From: Psychrobacter sp. UBA3480
GTDB taxonomy: Bacteria; Pseudomonadota; Gammaproteobacteria; Pseudomonadales; Moraxellaceae
Reading direction: 5' to 3'
Length of the DNA stretch: 8,926 bases
Assembly: GCF_002377945.1 (NCBI RefSeq)
Contig: NZ_DFQV01000023.1
Coordinates: 1-8,926, forward strand
In this document: piece after piece, positions 1-5,589 of the stretch
Position numbering within the stretch: position 1 is the first letter of the stretch
How the letters are laid out: each line of letters begins with the position of its first letter
Position numbers and translations under genes: made by a program
Notes under the pieces: generated by a model
What the model was told of the DNA's origin: nothing
Database searches by the model: none
Seen by the model: the letters and a program-made list of their open reading frames with translations, nothing else

Positions 1-12
1 GTATTTCCTCTT
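1..12 (-). promoter_or_regulatory. Shine-Dalgarno of a gene starting just off the left edge (probably tuf)
   Basis: Read on the minus strand, the last twelve bases are AAGAGGAAATAC. AAGAGGA is a strong Shine-Dalgarno sequence and is followed by only five bases before the window ends, so a start codon is expected immediately outside. The site lies downstream of fusA on the same strand. In many Gammaproteobacteria the gene after fusA in the str operon is tuf (EF-Tu), which makes tuf the likely owner. No coding base of that gene is visible. Confidence 0.55.
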
Positions 13-92
13 TTTTTGGGGTTCAAGACTTAACTCATATAAATATGATTATTAAGACGATTTTGACCACATTAAGATAATTGTTAAAAGGT

Positions 93-110
93 TGCACATA
101 CTAATGTGCA
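93..110 (-). repeat. 7-bp hairpin near the start of the probable tuf leader
   Basis: TGCACAT (93-99) and ATGTGCA (104-110) are perfect inverted arms around a 4-base loop. On the minus strand it begins a few bases after the candidate -10 box at 114-119, so it would form at or near the 5' end of a tuf transcript. It is followed by ACCTTTTAAC, which is too poor in T to be a convincing terminator. Confidence 0.45.
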
Positions 111-113
111 GAT

Positions 114-141
114 ATTATAAGAAAATCGCGGCCAATAACAA
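114..141 (-). promoter_or_regulatory. Candidate sigma70 promoter for the gene after fusA
   Basis: On the minus strand TTGTTA (141-136) is followed after 16 bases by a perfect TATAAT (119-114). The start point would be near position 107, giving a leader of roughly 107 bases to the presumed start codon left of the window. The -35 hexamer overlaps one arm of the inverted repeat at 131-162. This suggests that the next gene has its own promoter in addition to read-through from the str operon. Confidence 0.4.
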
Positions 142-162
142 GTCTTTTAATAAGTTATTGGC
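131..162 (-). repeat. 9-bp perfect inverted repeat downstream of fusA
   Basis: GCCAATAAC (131-139) pairs with GTTATTGGC (154-162) around a 14-base loop. On the minus strand it is followed by CGCGATTTTCTTAT, which is T-rich but interrupted, so it could be a weak terminator for fusA. It also overlaps the -35 box of the candidate tuf promoter and could instead be a protein-binding site. Confidence 0.45.
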
Positions 163-172
163 GTATTCTTCG

Positions 173-205
173 GTGACAATACACAGACATACTCTATATT
201 GTCAC
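173..205 (-). repeat. 9-bp perfect inverted repeat 16 bp after the fusA stop
   Basis: GTGACAATA (173-181) pairs with TATTGTCAC (197-205) around a 15-base loop. It lies 16 bp downstream of the fusA stop codon and 10 bp before a second inverted repeat of nearly the same geometry (131-162). No T-tract follows on the minus strand, so it is more likely an mRNA 3'-end stabiliser or processing hairpin, or a weak part of a composite terminator, than a classic terminator. Confidence 0.45.
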
Positions 206-221
206 TTTCAGTAAGTTTTAT

Positions 222-2348
222 TTACTCGTCATCATCTTTAGAGTTGAACTTAGAGATGATTTCAGCAGCAACTGATTTTGGAATTTCAGCGTACTTTTGG
301 AATTCCATTGAGTAAGTTGCACGGCCTTGTGACATAGAGCGCATTTGAGTGGCATAACCAAACATTTCCGCTAATGGTACTTCAGCACGAATCTGTTTAG
401 TACCGCCAGGTAGATCTTCCATACCCTGTACCAAACCACGACGACGGTTAAGATCGCCCATAATGTCGCCCATGTAGTCTTCAGGTGTTTCAACTTCTAC
501 TTTCATTACTGGCTCAAGTAGCGCTGGATCAGCTGCTAAGAAACCTTTTCTGAAGGCCATAGAACCAGCCATCTTAAATGACAATTCATCAGAGTCAACG
601 TCATGATAAGAACCATCATACAAGGTCGCTTTTACGCCAACTACTGGGTAGCCTGCAAGTACGCCGTTTTTCATGCGCTCTTGGATACCTTTATCAACAG
701 CACCGTGGAATTCTTTTGGTACAGTACCACCAACAACTTCTTCAGCGAATTCATATTCAGTGTCGCCAGCTGGATCAAGTGGCTCAAGACGTAACCATAC
801 GTGACCAAACTTACCACGACCACCTGTTTGACGTACGAATTTGCCTTCTTGTTCAACAGTGTTACGAATCGTCTCACGATAAGCAACCTGAGGTGCACCG
901 ATGTTTGCTTCAACGTTGAATTCACGCTTCATACGGTCAACAAGAATCTCTAGATGTAGCTCACCCATACCACTGATGATTGTCTGACCAGATTCTTCGT
1001 CAGTGTGTACACGGAACGATGGATCTTCTTTTGCCAAACGGCCAAGAGCGATTGACATTTTTTCTTGGTCAGCTTTGGTCTTTGGCTCAACAGCTAGAGA
1101 GATAACTGGATCTGGGAATTCCATACGCTCAAGAGTGATCACGTTGTCTTCATCACATAGCGTATCACCAGTAGTCACATCTTTCATGCCGACTAGAGCT
1201 GCGATATCACCAGTACGAATCTCTGCAAGCTCTTCTTGAGAGTTTGCCATCATCTGTACGATACGGCCAACACGCTCACGCTTCATCTTAACTGGGTTAT
1301 AAACACTGCTACCCTGCTTCATTACACCAGAATAAACACGTACGAAGGTTAAGTTACCAACGAATTTGTCATTCATGATTTTGAACGCTAGTGCTGAGAA
1401 AGGTGCTTCATCTGATGCTTCACGGCTGCCTTCGCTTTCGTCTTTGTCATCAAGAATACCTTTAATAGCAGGTACGTCGATTGGTGCAGGTAGATACTGA
1501 ATAACGGCATCTAGCATCTTCTGTACACCTTTGTTCTTAAAGGCAGTACCACAAAGAAGCGGGATGATTTCGTTATCGATAGTTAACTGACGAATAGCAC
1601 CGTGAATTTGTTCTACAGTCAATTCACCGTTTTCTAGGTATTCGTTCATCAACTCTTCGTTTGCTTCAGCAGCGTTTTCTACAAGATGCTCGCGGTATTC
1701 TGCTGCTTTTTCTTGTAGTTCAGTTGGGATTTCGCGCTCATCATACTGCATACCTTGAGACGCTTCGTCCCAATAGATAGCTTTCATGGTCACTAGATCA
1801 ACAACGCCTTCGAAGTCATCTTCTTTACCGATTGGAATAACCAATGGTACAGGGTTACCGCCTAAGCGAGTTTTGATCTGTTCGATAACACGATAGAAAT
1901 CAGCACCAACACGGTCCATTTTGTTTACAAATGCAAGACGTGGTACTTTATATTTGTTCGCCTGACGCCATACGGTCTCAGACTGTGGCTGAACGCCGCC
2001 TACTGCACAGTAAACCATGCAAGCGCCATCGAGTACACGCATAGAACGTTCAACTTCGATCGTGAAGTCAACGTGACCTGGGGTATCGATGATGTTGATA
2101 CGGTGTTCGTCAAACTGTTTAGCCATACCTGACCAAAAACAAGTTGTTGCCGCTGAGGTAATAGTGATACCACGCTCTTGTTCTTGCTCCATCCAGTCCA
2201 TAGTGGCTGCGCCATCATGTACTTCGCCAATTTTGTGGCTAACACCGGTATAGAATAAAACACGCTCTGTAGTGGTTGTCTTACCAGCATCGATGTGCGC
2301 TGAGATACCAATATTGCGATAGCGTTTTAGGGGAGTTTTACGAGCCAT
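222..2348 (-). CDS. fusA: Elongation factor G (EF-G)
   Basis: This is the translocation GTPase that moves tRNA-mRNA through the ribosome and acts with RRF in ribosome recycling; it is cytosolic. The 708 residues fit the family (about 700). The G domain is intact: G1 AHIDAGKT (17-24), G2 RGITI (59-63), G3 DTPGH (88-92), G4 NKMD (142-145) and G5 CGTAFKN (266-272). Domain II follows the polar linker at about 301-315. Domain III contains GMGELHLEI (460-468). Domain IV contains GGRGKFGHV (509-517) and the decoding-site loop YHDVDS with His582. Domain V contains [12 protein letters not shown] (627-638) and FGYATQMRS (663-671). The tail NSKDDDE is acidic. The start is supported by AGGA seven bases upstream of the ATG. 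It is the third gene of the str operon, 343 bp after rpsG. No truncation or frameshift is seen. Confidence 0.98.
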   Translation of the reverse strand: MARKTPLKRYRNIGISAHIDAGKTTTTERVLFYTGVSHKIGEVHDGAATMDWMEQEQERGITITSAATTCFWSGMAKQFDEHRINIIDTPGHVDFTIEVERSMRVLDGACMVYCAVGGVQPQSETVWRQANKYKVPRLAFVNKMDRVGADFYRVIEQIKTRLGGNPVPLVIPIGKEDDFEGVVDLVTMKAIYWDEASQGMQYDEREIPTELQEKAAEYREHLVENAAEANEELMNEYLENGELTVEQIHGAIRQLTIDNEIIPLLCGTAFKNKGVQKMLDAVIQYLPAPIDVPAIKGILDDKDESEGSREASDEAPFSALAFKIMNDKFVGNLTFVRVYSGVMKQGSSVYNPVKMKRERVGRIVQMMANSQEELAEIRTGDIAALVGMKDVTTGDTLCDEDNVITLERMEFPDPVISLAVEPKTKADQEKMSIALGRLAKEDPSFRVHTDEESGQTIISGMGELHLEILVDRMKREFNVEANIGAPQVAYRETIRNTVEQEGKFVRQTGGRGKFGHVWLRLEPLDPAGDTEYEFAEEVVGGTVPKEFHGAVDKGIQERMKNGVLAGYPVVGVKATLYDGSYHDVDSDELSFKMAGSMAFRKGFLAADPALLEPVMKVEVETPEDYMGDIMGDLNRRRGLVQGMEDLPGGTKQIRAEVPLAEMFGYATQMRSMSQGRATYSMEFQKYAEIPKSVAAEIISKFNSKDDDE

Positions 2349-2352
2349 AGTG

Positions 2353-2366
2353 TTTTCCTAGGAAAA
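2353..2366 (-). promoter_or_regulatory. 14-bp perfect palindrome containing the fusA Shine-Dalgarno
   Basis: TTTTCCTAGGAAAA reads identically on both strands. Its 3' half on the minus strand holds the AGGA that serves as the fusA ribosome binding site, seven bases before the ATG. In mRNA it could fold to a 5-bp stem with a CUAG loop that would partly hide the Shine-Dalgarno sequence, or allow pairing between two mRNAs. The palindrome is directly visible; a regulatory role is inference. Confidence 0.5.
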
Positions 2367-2385
2367 GTCGTGTATATAATAATGT

Positions 2386-2415
2386 ATTGTGTCTCTACCT
2401 CATACTCTATGACAA
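2386..2415 (-). promoter_or_regulatory. Possible fusA-proximal promoter
   Basis: On the minus strand TTGTCA (2415-2410) is followed after 18 bases by CACAAT (2391-2386). The -35 box is good, the -10 box matches consensus at four of six positions. The start point would lie about 30 bases upstream of the fusA ATG. A promoter here would fit the long spacer and the terminator-like element just upstream, but AT-rich DNA yields such matches by chance. Confidence 0.25.
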
Positions 2416-2465
2416 AGCGTTCAGCTTCGTAATATTACTTACTGATTATTGAGCCTAATACGGAC

Positions 2466-2516
2466 AAAAAAAGAGCAAATACTAAGAATAGTGCGGCATC
2501 AAATTTGGGATGCTCT
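2466..2516 (-). terminator. Terminator-like element between rpsG and fusA
   Basis: On the minus strand AGAGCA (2516-2511) can pair with TGCTCT (2477-2472), and the descending arm runs straight into a seven-base T-tract (2472-2466). The 33-base loop contains two smaller hairpins: GCATC/GATGC (2513-2509 with 2500-2496) and ACTA/TAGT (around 2480-2492). The GCATC arm overlaps the closing stem, so the two folds compete, as in an attenuator. The long loop makes it weaker than a textbook terminator. It would let only part of the transcripts from the rpsL promoter reach fusA. Confidence 0.35.
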
Positions 2517-2543
2517 CCAGCAAAAACTGTATTTATTAAGAGA

Positions 2544-2561
2544 GACATCTGGATAGATGTC
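2544..2561 (-). repeat. 7-bp perfect hairpin in the rpsG-fusA spacer
   Basis: GACATCT (2544-2550) and AGATGTC (2555-2561) flank a 4-base loop. The hairpin directly adjoins the larger imperfect stem at 2561-2616. No T-tract follows on the minus strand. It could be an RNase processing site or a protein-binding hairpin. Confidence 0.45.
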
Positions 2562-2616
2562 CGCCACCTCAGTCATCAATAAATAACATTTATATATGAC
2601 CGAATGATGATGGCGG
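2561..2616 (-). repeat. Long imperfect inverted repeat in the rpsG-fusA spacer
   Basis: CCGCCA (2561-2566) pairs with TGGCGG (2611-2616), and after a one-sided 6-base bulge TCATCA (2573-2578) pairs with TGATGA (2605-2610). This makes a 12-bp interrupted stem with a 26-base AT-rich loop. The arms are among the most GC-rich stretches of an otherwise AT-rich spacer, which favours real RNA structure. Confidence 0.45.
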
Positions 2617-2642
2617 CAATCAATAGAATAAACAGCAATGTA

Positions 2643-2669
2643 AGATTAAATGGCATGAGCCTCTAATCT
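2643..2669 (-). repeat. Imperfect hairpin just 3' of rpsG
   Basis: AGATTA (2643-2648) pairs with TAATCT (2664-2669), enclosing GGC (2652-2654) paired with GCC (2659-2661) around ATGA. It is the second hairpin after the rpsG stop on the minus strand. It lacks a T-tract. Confidence 0.35.
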
Positions 2670-2670
2670 C

Positions 2671-2693
2671 AAGCTACTATTAAAAAGTAGCTT
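2671..2693 (-). repeat. 8-bp perfect hairpin overlapping the rpsG stop codon
   Basis: AAGCTACT (2671-2678) and AGTAGCTT (2686-2693) flank a 7-base loop. The second arm includes two bases of the rpsG TAA (2692-2694). No T-tract follows on the minus strand, so it is not a typical terminator; a 3'-end stabilising or processing role is possible. Confidence 0.45.
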
Positions 2694-3165
2694 AGAAACG
2701 GTAATGAGAGAATGCTTTGTTAGCATCTGCCATGCGGTGAACTTCGTCACGCTTTTTCATAGCAGCGCCTTTGCCATCAGCAGCATCATTCAATTCGCCA
2801 GCTAAACGCAAAGCCATTGATTTTTCAGAACGCTTAGCAGCAGCTTCAGCTAACCAACGCATAGCCAATGCAGTACGACGGGAGGGGCGTACTTCCATTG
2901 GTACTTGATAGGTTGCACCACCAACGCGGCGAGCTTTTACTTCTACCATTGGGCGTACATTTTCTAGCACTTCTTCGAAGAAAGATACTGGATCTTCAAC
3001 TTTACGCTTCTCACTTACTGTCTCAAGTGCACCGTAAACGATACGCTCAGCAGTAGATTTTTTACCATCACTCATTACATGGTTGATGAATTTTGCAACA
3101 GTTTGGCTACCAAACTTAGGATCCGGTAGGATCTCACGGGCAGCAACGACGCGACGTCTTGGCAT
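2692..3165 (-). CDS. rpsG: 30S ribosomal protein S7
   Basis: S7 is the primary binding protein of the 16S rRNA 3' major domain. It nucleates assembly of the 30S head and lies near the E site and mRNA exit. The 157 residues match the usual bacterial length of about 156, without the C-terminal extension of E. coli K-12. Family hallmarks are the basic N-terminus [18 protein letters not shown], the helix around [19 protein letters not shown] (26-44), the beta-hairpin [19 protein letters not shown] (74-92), [10 protein letters not shown] (96-105) and the C-terminus AFSHYRF. The start is supported by AAGGA eight bases upstream. It is the second gene of the str operon. In E. coli S7 represses its own operon by binding the rpsL-rpsG spacer; the spacer here is longer and its sequence does not let me confirm an S7 site. 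Confidence 0.98.
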   Translation of the reverse strand: MPRRRVVAAREILPDPKFGSQTVAKFINHVMSDGKKSTAERIVYGALETVSEKRKVEDPVSFFEEVLENVRPMVEVKARRVGGATYQVPMEVRPSRRTALAMRWLAEAAAKRSEKSMALRLAGELNDAADGKGAAMKKRDEVHRMADANKAFSHYRF

Positions 3166-3383
3166 AATAAATTTCCTTATCTTCAGGAGTGTCTAACATT
3201 CACAACATCGACTACTTATCATTAGGATATAGCAGTGAGTTATCAGTTAGCCTTACTGCATGGTGGTATGTTTTAAGAGCACATCACAGATATATATTTA
3301 TATAAAAGTGATATTACTACTGACACCAAACCCATGCACAGTTATTGGGTAGTGCAAAAAGCTTATCTAATAACGTTTAGTTA
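3166..3383 (-). other. rpsL-rpsG spacer (218 bp), possible S7 control region
   Basis: No gene is visible. The spacer carries a hairpin over the rpsL stop (3368-3386), two competing 5-bp pairings at 3330-3356 (ACCCA/TGGGT and TGCAC/GTGCA), a 5-bp inverted pair GCAGT/ACTGC at 3232-3259, and a run of TATA-like sequence at 3290-3305. In E. coli the equivalent, shorter spacer is the target of S7 autoregulation. Whether that applies here is inference. Confidence 0.4.
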
Positions 3384-3386
3384 TTA
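3368..3386 (-). repeat. 7-bp perfect hairpin overlapping the rpsL stop codon
   Basis: TAATAAC (3368-3374) and GTTATTA (3380-3386) flank a 5-base loop. The rpsL TAA (3384-3386) is inside one arm. On the minus strand it is followed by GATAAGCTTTTTGC, so a T5 run occurs seven bases after the stem. The stem is AT-rich and weak. Confidence 0.35.
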
Positions 3387-3758
3387 AACTTTAGGCTTCT
3401 TAGCACCGTACTTAGAGCGACCTTGCTTACGGTCTTTAACGCCTGCGCAATCTAATGCACCGCGAACAGTGTGATAACGTACACCTGGTAGATCTTTTAC
3501 ACGACCACCACGGATTAGAACAACACTGTGCTCTTGTAGGTTATGACCTTCGCCACCGATGTAGCTTGATACTTCATAGCCTGAAGTCAAACGTACACGA
3601 CATACTTTACGCATGGCAGAGTTAGGTTTTTTTGGCGTGGTAGTATATACACGAGTACATACACCGCGACGCTGTGGGCACGCTTCCAACGCAGGAACTT
3701 TTGACTTTTCCTTGATGGTTTTGCGACCTTTACGAATCAATTGGTTAGTTGTTGCCAT
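3384..3758 (-). CDS. rpsL: 30S ribosomal protein S12
   Basis: S12 sits at the decoding centre, takes part in codon-anticodon proofreading and is the classic streptomycin-resistance locus. The 124 residues from [12 protein letters not shown] equal the E. coli length. Signature segments are [18 protein letters not shown] (40-57), [19 protein letters not shown] (68-86) and [14 protein letters not shown] (87-100). Lys43 and Lys88, the usual streptomycin-resistance positions, are wild type. Asp89, the residue methylthiolated by RimO in E. coli, is present. The frame stays open to an ATG at 3848, but I reject that longer 154-residue form: its extra 30 residues match nothing in the family, and that ATG lies only about 8 bases after the predicted transcription start. 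The chosen ATG has AAGGA seven bases upstream. It is the first gene of the str operon. Confidence 0.98.
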   Translation of the reverse strand: MATTNQLIRKGRKTIKEKSKVPALEACPQRRGVCTRVYTTTPKKPNSAMRKVCRVRLTSGYEVSSYIGGEGHNLQEHSVVLIRGGRVKDLPGVRYHTVRGALDCAGVKDRKQGRSKYGAKKPKV

Positions 3759-3788
3759 AAGGCATCCTTCTCCCGTTTGGTATAAAAC

Positions 3789-3852
3789 AAAAAAATGGGC
3801 CAATGCACCATCTATCTGACAATAATTGCAGATTTCGGGGGCACCCATTTTT
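3789..3852 (-). promoter_or_regulatory. Structured rpsL leader, possible attenuator
   Basis: On the minus strand AAAAATGGG (3852-3844), at the very 5' end of the predicted transcript, is perfectly complementary to CCCATTTTT (3799-3791), whose arm continues as a T7 run. The 44-base loop contains ATCTG/CAGAT enclosing CAA/TTG. The same CCCATTTTTTTG segment can alternatively pair with CAAACGGG next to the rpsL Shine-Dalgarno, giving two mutually exclusive folds. The pairings are visible in the sequence; use as a transcription or translation switch is inference. Confidence 0.35.
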
Positions 3853-3862
3853 AGGACAGTGT

Positions 3863-3891
3863 ATTATAAAGAGTTGTTGCTGCTATTTCAA
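3863..3891 (-). promoter_or_regulatory. Main sigma70 promoter of the str operon
   Basis: On the minus strand TTGAAA (3891-3886), a 17-base spacer and a perfect TATAAT (3868-3863) form a near-consensus promoter. Transcription should begin near 3856, giving a leader of about 98 bases before the rpsL ATG. The position directly upstream of the first str gene supports the assignment. Confidence 0.75.
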
Positions 3892-3963
3892 CCACTTATG
3901 AATGGTTTCACTTTACAACATTTGATAGATATGCATTCAGCCTCTCATTGTATCACTTTATAG

Positions 3964-3980
3964 ATTTTTCGCCGAAAAAT
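3964..3980. repeat. 7-bp AT hairpin upstream of the str promoter
   Basis: ATTTTTC (3964-3970) and GAAAAAT (3974-3980) flank GCC. It sits about 75 bp upstream of the str -35 box. The A/T runs could act as a protein-binding or bent-DNA site. It is not followed by a T-tract beyond its own arm on either strand. Confidence 0.35.
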
Positions 3981-4070
3981 AGCGTAATAAATAAAGTAAA
4001 CAAAGCGAGCTCAAGCGTCATTAAGAAAAGATGTTTAACATTGAAATGGTACTTGATAGTAACTAAGTGG

Positions 4071-4126
4071 TGGTATTTATCCTAATTTTCAAGTCGTGTT
4101 GCTCAATCAAACTAAGATAAATACCA
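4071..4126. repeat. 11-bp perfect inverted repeat with 34-base loop
   Basis: TGGTATTTATC (4071-4081) is the exact reverse complement of GATAAATACCA (4116-4126). It lies about 70 bp downstream of the EcsC-like gene stop and about 180 bp upstream of the str promoter. Neither strand shows a T-tract after it, so it is not a typical terminator. It could be an mRNA 3'-end structure, an operator pair or a remnant of a small repeat element. Confidence 0.5.
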
Positions 4127-4188
4127 TTGCGCTTATAAAGCTATAATCCAACTAGCAAATAATATCTTTATTACTTGGCTCTTTTATC

Positions 4189-4210
4189 AGACGTCTACTT
4201 AGATGCGTCT
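4189..4210 (-). repeat. Hairpin overlapping the stop codon of the EcsC-like gene
   Basis: AGACG (4189-4193) pairs with CGTCT (4206-4210), and inside it TCTA (4194-4197) pairs with TAGA (4200-4203), with a 2-base bulge. The TAG stop (4195-4197) lies in the stem. The inner loop of two bases is too tight, so the real fold would be slightly smaller. Confidence 0.3.
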
Positions 4211-5292
4211 TTTTTACTGCTAGTTTCTTCTTTACTGGTTTCTTCTTTATTAGGGGCTTTTTCTGGATCACTGCTTTTTTCTTTGGGCTCTGTGTCTTTT
4301 TTCGCCTCATCAGTATTAGCCTTTTCTACTTTAGCCTCACTGCTGCTGTCATCAGTAATGGCACGATTGGCTAGTTTTGCCTCTGGCGCAAAGGTCGCTT
4401 GAGCAACGCCAATCACTTCGTCAATCAACTGACTGTTGTAGTGCATACCGATCGCTACTGCGGTGACAGGAATAAAACGACGAACCCATGATAAATTAAT
4501 CTGATCTAAATCAATACCTACTTGACTGGCGACTTTGTCTATTTGCGCAGCATAGAAATTTACATTTTTATTTTTCAGACCGAGATTTTTAAGTTCACTA
4601 TGTAGTCCATTGCTCTGAGCATTATCAAGCAAACCTTTACCAATACCTAGACCAGCTAGTAGCGCTTGTTTTTCTTGCATCTTGCTCAGATCAGCGTTTG
4701 ATAGTAGTTCGTACGCCATCTTGACGCCTTGCTTACCTGTTAGTGGCTTATTGTATACAGCAGCAATCTGATAAACCGTACGTAATGAAACCAGTAATAG
4801 CCATAATGTATCAGCGAGCAAACCTGGTAGACCTGCCAAACCCGTCAAACCACCCATCATTGCAAGCGCGCGATTTTGGTTAGCAATATCAGTAGCTAGC
4901 GCATAACGCTCTTCGTCATCTAAGGTAGCAATATTGGCAAAGCGATGTTCATTAGGTAAGTCGAGTTGACTCCAGTTCGCAGCGAGGTTGGCCACTTGGG
5001 CAAATGCGCCATCAACTGTCGATTGAAAAAAACTATTCGGCACAACTTTCTTGGCATATTTACCATAAGTAGCAAAACGTGGTCCTAAAAGTTGCTGCGT
5101 CGCCTTTAGCGTTTGCTCACGAAACAAATCTTGTTGATAGTCTTCATCGCCTAGGTCGACGGCTTTGTATTGACGCGGTTTGCCCGTTTTAGCGTTTACG
5201 CTGTCAATCATAGCCCCTACGCGCTCTAGGTTGTTTCGAGTAAAAGAGCCAATGGTATTGATGCTTTTAGAAAGAGTACTACGCTTTGCCAT
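4195..5292 (-). CDS. EcsC-like protein of unknown function
   Basis: The 365 residues resemble the EcsC family, named after a gene of the Bacillus subtilis ecs ABC-transporter operon; its biochemical role is not established. The best match is the glycine- and leucine-rich segment GGLTGLAGLPGLLADT (147-162), which runs into WLLLVSLRTVYQIAAVY (164-180), and a later hydrophobic stretch FIPVTAVAIGMHYN (273-286). These could associate with membrane, but there is no signal peptide and no clear multi-pass topology. The N-terminus is basic. Residues 313-365 form a low-complexity tail rich in Lys, Glu, Ser and Asp with a KEETS tandem, probably disordered. AAGGA seven bases upstream of the ATG supports the start. 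It lies upstream of and co-oriented with rpsL, but 436 bp away with its own context. The family call is from recognition of motifs and should be confirmed by a profile search. Confidence 0.75.
   Translation of the reverse strand: MAKRSTLSKSINTIGSFTRNNLERVGAMIDSVNAKTGKPRQYKAVDLGDEDYQQDLFREQTLKATQQLLGPRFATYGKYAKKVVPNSFFQSTVDGAFAQVANLAANWSQLDLPNEHRFANIATLDDEERYALATDIANQNRALAMMGGLTGLAGLPGLLADTLWLLLVSLRTVYQIAAVYNKPLTGKQGVKMAYELLSNADLSKMQEKQALLAGLGIGKGLLDNAQSNGLHSELKNLGLKNKNVNFYAAQIDKVASQVGIDLDQINLSWVRRFIPVTAVAIGMHYNSQLIDEVIGVAQATFAPEAKLANRAITDDSSSEAKVEKANTDEAKKDTEPKEKSSDPEKAPNKEETSKEETSSKKDASK
4223..4249 (-). repeat. 15-bp-period tandem repeat coding KEETS-KEETS
   Basis: The 12-mer GTTTCTTCTTTA occurs at 4223-4234 and 4238-4249, exactly five codons apart. 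It encodes a duplicated KEETS in the tail of the EcsC-like protein. Slippage-prone repeats like this suggest a tail whose length may vary between strains. Confidence 0.6.
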
Positions 5293-5384
5293 CGTGATGT
5301 CCTTAATATGATGAGTTGGTTTTTAATATAGTTGTATTTTAATATGATAGTTAATTATTGATAATAATGAACCTATTATTCTAG

Positions 5385-5401
5385 CCAGTTATCGTAACTG
5401 G
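5385..5401. promoter_or_regulatory. 17-bp palindrome upstream of the EcsC-like gene
   Basis: CCAGTTA (5385-5391) and TAACTGG (5395-5401) are perfect inverted arms around TCG. The site is about 93 bp upstream of the EcsC-like start codon. Compact dyads of this kind are typical of dimeric repressor operators. No particular regulator can be named. Confidence 0.35.
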
Positions 5402-5589
5402 TGTCAGTGCGAACAATGTTATTAGAATCACAAATTTTGTATCTAAAGTATAATTCCGTCTATAACCAGTAGCTAGGCTTACTTCTCATTTTTTCACTCA
5501 GTATTTGGTCATAAGCGCTATTTTGTCGTTATTTTGCACTTGCGCAAAGATTTCGAAAGCTTGATACGTTATCATGTGCCATAATTCAC

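Larger units (their letters stand above)
2349..2691 (-). other. rpsG-fusA spacer (343 bp), structured, no gene
   Basis: No convincing coding sequence is present. In E. coli the same spacer is about 30 bp, so this one is unusually long. In minus-strand order it holds two hairpins at the rpsG 3' end, a long imperfect stem with an adjoining hairpin (2544-2616), a terminator-like element with a T7 run (2466-2516), a candidate promoter (2386-2415) and the fusA Shine-Dalgarno palindrome (2353-2366). The layout suggests that fusA is partly uncoupled from rpsG, through processing, attenuation or its own promoter. Confidence 0.6.
3759..4194 (-). other. Region between the EcsC-like gene and rpsL (436 bp)
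   Basis: No coding sequence is convincing. From the rpsL side it holds a structured leader (3789-3852), the main str promoter (3863-3891), a compact AT hairpin (3964-3980) and an 11-bp inverted repeat with a long loop (4071-4126). No clear intrinsic terminator for the EcsC-like gene is seen, so some of its transcription may read into the str operon. Confidence 0.5.

Noticed and set aside
2000..2311. A 103-residue open frame inside fusA in another frame
   Set aside because: It is fully overlapped by the unmistakable EF-G coding frame, has no family features and no Shine-Dalgarno.
3384..3758. Streptomycin-resistance substitution in S12
   Set aside because: Lys43 and Lys88 are both the wild-type residues, so the sequence predicts an ordinary sensitive S12.
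3759..3848. A 30-residue N-terminal extension of S12 from an upstream in-frame ATG
   Set aside because: The extension resembles nothing in the S12 family, its ATG is only about 8 bases from the predicted transcription start, and the internal ATG has a proper Shine-Dalgarno and gives exactly 124 residues.
4175..4402. A hydrophobic 75-residue plus-strand frame antisense to the EcsC-like tail
   Set aside because: Its Ser/Leu/Phe richness is simply the complement of Lys/Glu/Ser codons in the low-complexity tail; there is no supporting ribosome binding site.
5449..5454. TATAAT as the fabB or other plus-strand promoter
   Set aside because: No acceptable -35 or extended -10 accompanies it, and it is more than 300 bp from fabB with no gene in between.
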